A DNA stretch of 64,000 bases from Nocardia macrotermitis (lineage in GTDB: Bacteria; Actinomycetota; Actinomycetes; Mycobacteriales; Mycobacteriaceae). The stretch is taken from NCBI RefSeq assembly GCF_009604405.1, contig NZ_WEGK01000001.1, positions 124,001 to 188,000 of the forward strand, in the 5' to 3' direction. This document shows positions 61,186 through 64,000 of this stretch, piece by piece; the stretch's first letter is position 1; each line of letters starts with the position of its first letter. The notes beneath the pieces are model-generated. The model was not told where the DNA came from. It was given only the letters and a program-made list of their open reading frames with translations, and searched no databases. A program made the translations under genes and the position numbers.

Positions 61186-61780
61186 CCGTGACGGCATGCT
61201 GCCGGCCGTGCGGTCCCGGTTCACTGCCGAGTTCCCCTCAACCCGGGTGGAGCTGCGCCAAGTCGGCTGGCACGACCCCACGGCCGGACTGGCGGACGGC
61301 TCGACCGACGTGGCGTTCGTCTGGCTACCGCTACCCGACGACCACCGCTTCCGCTGGGTCGTCATGGTTTCCGAGCCCCGCCGCGTCGCACTCCCAGTAC
61401 ACCATCGGCTGGCAGCCAGGGACACGATCGCATTCGCCGACCTGATCGACGAACCGTTTCTGGCACTACCGGAATCCGCGGGTCCGCTGCGCGAGCACTG
61501 GCTGGCCCTGGACGCCCGCGACGGCCACCCACCGCACATCGGCGCGGTGATCGACAACCCGGACGAAACCTATGAAGCGCTCGTCGACGGGCGCGGGATC
61601 TGCCTGCTCGCCGAAGGCAACGCTCCGCTGCTGACCCGCGGCGGCGTGGTCATCCGCCCGGTCACCGGCATTTCCCCCGCTCACCTGGCCCTCGCCTGGC
61701 GCGCCGAGGACACCCGCACCCTGGTACGCGGCTACGCCCGAGCCGCCACCCTGGTCAACACCACACCACCTCACCCATGA
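61181..61780 (+). pseudogene. LysR-family regulator fragment lacking its DNA-binding domain
   Basis: The plus-strand frame from about 61181 encodes the effector-binding domain of a LysR protein: 'MLPAVRSRFTAEFPSTRVEL', 'GLADGSTDVAFVWLPLPD', 'RRVALPVHHRLAARDTIAFA' and 'ALVDGRGICLLAEGNAPLL'. The ~95-residue N-terminal helix-turn-helix is absent. An ATG at 61160 can open the frame, but its first codons are antisense to the SDR fragment. With the SDR remnant this is the scar of a deletion across a divergent SDR/LysR pair. Confidence 0.8.
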
Positions 61781-62026
61781 CACCCGGCCCCGCCGATCGA
61801 CACCCTCGCGGGGTCATCGCGCACCGTCGAGGAACTCGAACCACCCTGAAAAGGGCGGTCATTCACGTGACCCAGGCGAAGCGCGACTCGGAACCTCCAG
61901 CGAATTATCAACGGTCAGAGGAGAATTCACTGAACGCCAGATTCGTCGGATCTGAAGCCCACGTGCCGATTCCCAACAACGCAGCGCGGCTCACCGATTC
62001 CTGAGGGCGCGACCGGTTCCGTCGGG

Positions 62027-63679
62027 TCAACCGGCTCTGTCCAGCGGCGACCCCGTGTTCTCGGCGTTGCTGCCGAGCTTTTCGCCGGTCACCGTGTGGG
62101 CGACCAGGCTGGAGCGGAGGTGCCACGAGTCGGTTGCGGTCTCCGGGTTCAGGCCGGTCAGGGCCTCTATGCGGGTGAGTCGGCGGCGCAGGGTGCCGAC
62201 CGATATGCCGAGTCGCCGGGCGATCGTGTCCTGGGTGCCGGGTGGGCCGAGGTAGGCGCGGAGGGTGTCCAGCAGGGTCGGCTCGGCGCGCAGCGGGTCC
62301 AGGACCGAGCGGATGCGTCGGTTGGCTCGGCCAGGTCGGGACAACTGGTATTCGCAGGCCAGGTCTCGGAAGCGGTGCAGGCCCGGGCCGCGGCCCAGAT
62401 GCATTGCCAGATCGAGTAATTCGTGTGCCAGGTCGGCGGATTGCGGGATCGCGGCTTGGGCTGCTTCGACGAATGTCGCGGTGATCGGTGCGCCTGCGAC
62501 CTCGGTGAGTCGATCGATCAGCTCGCTCACTCGCTGCTCGGTCCCGGGGTGGTCGGTTCCAACGTCACCAGTCCCGACATCACCAGTCCCGACGCCACCG
62601 ATCCTGACGTCGCTGGTCCCGACACCACCGATCCCGACATCACCAGTCCCGACCCCACCGATCCCGACATCACCAATCCCGACGCCACCGATCCTGACGT
62701 CGCTGGTCCCGACACCACCGATCCCGACATCACCAGTCTCGACGTCACCGGTCCCGACATGATCGGTCGCGACATCACCAGTCCCGACATGATCGGTCGC
62801 GACATCACCAGTCCCGACATGATCGGTCGCGACATCACCAGTCCCGACATGATCGGTCGCGACGTCACCGGTATCGACGTCATCTGTATCGACGGCCGGT
62901 GTGTCGGCGGCTGGGGTGTCGGCGGCTGGGGTGTCGGCGGGGATCAGGATCGTGCCGCCGTCGACGCTGAGCAGGGAGAGTGTGTGGGGGCGGCAGCCGG
63001 TGGCCAGTTCGGCTTGGATGCGGCGGAGTTTGCGGCGGGCGACGACGCGGGCGTCGAGTCGCGGGTCGTTCTCCTGCGGATGCGCGCCGATGGCGATGGC
63101 GACGACCAGGTACGAATTCGACAGTGCCGCAGCGTATCCGGCGGTGCGGGTGCCGTCGGCGCGGCCGGCCAGCAGGCCCGAGGCCAGGCTCACCGCGGCG
63201 ATGCGGCCCTCGGTGGTCATCGCGCGGACCTCGGCGGCGTAACCGCGGGCGACCGCCGCCGAGAGGGTGCGCAGGGCGTCGATCAGATCCGCGCCCTCCG
63301 CGCGCACGATCCGGCCGTCGGACCAGGTGACGCCGCGCGCCCACCATTGCAGGGATGCCGAGACCGCCGCGTGGACGGCGCGATGCAGGATCTCGATCGG
63401 CAGCTCACGCTGTGCCCAGCGGCGGGCGATCGATTCGAGGCGTTCGGTGACCGATTCGGTGTCGGTGTCGGGGTCGGCGGGTTCGGTCAGTTCGCGCACG
63501 CTGTATCGCACGAGTTCGACCAGATCCGCCCGGAGCCGCCGGTCCATTCGGCTCGCGATGGCCGTGAGGTCCAGGTTCTCCACCACCGAACGCACCAATG
63601 TCGTGGGGTGCACCGGTTGCGGTCCGGTTCGCACGGGCGCTCGGTTGGAATACATAGCGCTCGCCCTCATGCGGGTCAT
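62027..63679 (-). CDS. PucR/CdaR-type helix-turn-helix regulator with an internal pentapeptide repeat
   Basis: This 550-aa regulator has an N-terminal helical domain ('LVRSVVENLDLTAIASRMDR'), a GGDEF-like/CdaR middle ('NSYLVVAIAIGAHPQEND') and a C-terminal PucR helix-turn-helix ('DTIARRLGISVGTLRRRLTR'). Between about residues 245 and 372 sits a Gly/Asp/Val/Thr repeat with 22 units of 5 aa plus a shorter ADTPA-type run. This is not part of the family and splits the middle domain from the rest. The ATG at 63679 has AAGGA about 7 nt upstream. No target gene is obvious nearby. Confidence 0.85.
   Translation of the reverse strand: MTRMRASAMYSNRAPVRTGPQPVHPTTLVRSVVENLDLTAIASRMDRRLRADLVELVRYSVRELTEPADPDTDTESVTERLESIARRWAQRELPIEILHRAVHAAVSASLQWWARGVTWSDGRIVRAEGADLIDALRTLSAAVARGYAAEVRAMTTEGRIAAVSLASGLLAGRADGTRTAGYAAALSNSYLVVAIAIGAHPQENDPRLDARVVARRKLRRIQAELATGCRPHTLSLLSVDGGTILIPADTPAADTPAADTPAVDTDDVDTGDVATDHVGTGDVATDHVGTGDVATDHVGTGDVATDHVGTGDVETGDVGIGGVGTSDVRIGGVGIGDVGIGGVGTGDVGIGGVGTSDVRIGGVGTGDVGTGDVGTDHPGTEQRVSELIDRLTEVAGAPITATFVEAAQAAIPQSADLAHELLDLAMHLGRGPGLHRFRDLACEYQLSRPGRANRRIRSVLDPLRAEPTLLDTLRAYLGPPGTQDTIARRLGISVGTLRRRLTRIEALTGLNPETATDSWHLRSSLVAHTVTGEKLGSNAENTGSPLDRAG
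62564..62940 (-). repeat. 15-bp tandem repeat (22 units) inside the PucR gene
   Basis: Units follow a pattern such as ATCACCAGTCCCGAC (plus strand) and keep the frame, encoding variants of a GxGDV pentapeptide. Four alternating 30-bp double units at about 62759-62878 (GDVATDHVGT) are nearly identical and probably the youngest. A related 15-bp run, TGTCGGCGGCTGGGG, follows at 62899-62940. Confidence 0.95.
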
Positions 63680-64000
63680 GAACAATTCCTTCAGGATTTG
63701 TCGTTACTGCCGCCTATCGACTCTACCGAGGGTGCGGGGCCGCGCGGATGTCTCGAAGTACACAATGCGGCCCGTGCTCATTGTGTAATGCCACCGAAGT
63801 GGATCGAGCCTGCGGTGGGTCGGCAAATCTGCTGGTAGATGCGACAGGCGGCAATGATGCCCGGAGAACCGGATCCAGACTGTTCCGCCGATGGCACGAA
63901 ACACCTTGTGCGGCGGCCGAATCAGCTGCCGACGCACTCGAGGTTATCGATCATCTGCGCCGTCGGCAGTGGCATACCCTGAGTCGGCGATTGTGAAATT
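63680..64000. other. Right-end region upstream of the PucR gene
   Basis: This stretch must hold the PucR promoter. I see no convincing gene; an 82-codon plus-strand frame at 63748-63996 lacks a clear ribosome-binding site or recognisable domain. GC content falls near 63690-63800. Confidence 0.4.

Noticed and set aside
1..64000. tRNA, rRNA or riboswitch genes
   Set aside because: Reading the intergenic regions I found no cloverleaf-like or known riboswitch signature. A covariance-model scan (tRNAscan-SE, Infernal) would be needed to exclude them formally.

Overview
The window is high-GC DNA packed with co-oriented, overlapping genes. Its gene content is that of a mycolic-acid actinomycete, most likely Nocardia or a close relative such as Rhodococcus or Mycobacterium. 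The main clues are a complete mce operon (two YrbE permeases, MceA-F and an Mce-associated protein), a mycothiol-dependent formaldehyde dehydrogenase, a CYP125-like P450, many SDR and TetR genes, a PucR regulator and a 13E12-type DUF222/HNH protein. I saw no rRNA or tRNA gene, CRISPR array, prophage or IS transposase. The genus call is an inference from gene content.

Layout. 1-5.3 kb, minus strand: a four-gene osmoprotectant (Opu/Pro type) ABC transporter running off the left edge, a TauD-type dioxygenase and a decayed condensation-domain gene. 5.5-11.2 kb, plus: msrB-msrA, an aldehyde dehydrogenase with an HSL-type esterase, and a GT39-like membrane glycosyltransferase. 11.3-17.1 kb: a 26-bp tandem repeat, an SDR, a perfect 29-copy CGGCT repeat between divergent genes, a crotonase/CoA-transferase pair and an amidohydrolase whose 5' end is duplicated upstream. 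17.5-20.8 kb: a membrane Ser/Thr kinase, an FHA protein and a TetR regulator. 21.0-29.7 kb: the mce operon. 29.8-33.5 kb: a DapB-like oxidoreductase diverging from a FabG3-like hydroxysteroid dehydrogenase, then mscR and a metallo-beta-lactamase-fold hydrolase. 34-36 kb: a DUF222/HNH gene and a frameshifted zinc-ribbon gene.

36.2-45.9 kb is a P450/steroid-type module: a CYP125-like P450, a TetR regulator, a SnoaL-like protein, an SDR, a second P450, an aldehyde dehydrogenase, another SDR, a ferredoxin/ferredoxin reductase fusion and two small proteins. Six promoters here share one motif: a -10-like hexamer followed at once by yCAGACAC-aTGTCC. Weaker copies lie in the mce/TetR and FabG3/DapB-like intergenic regions. 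I infer that one regulator, most simply the TetR encoded at 37669-38244, controls a dispersed uptake-plus-oxidation regulon.

46-64 kb: a double hot-dog dehydratase, an SRPBCC-acyl-CoA ligase fusion, an FAD monooxygenase with a triplicated 3' end, P450 and TetR genes with clear palindromic operators, a run of small enzymes and membrane proteins, a cyclopropane-synthase-type methyltransferase, a deletion scar joining a headless SDR to a headless LysR gene, and a PucR regulator with an in-frame pentapeptide repeat tract. Unusual here is the number of tandem duplications at gene edges (15.2-15.7 and 50.3-50.7 kb) and of simple repeats (11.3, 12.4, 62.6 kb).
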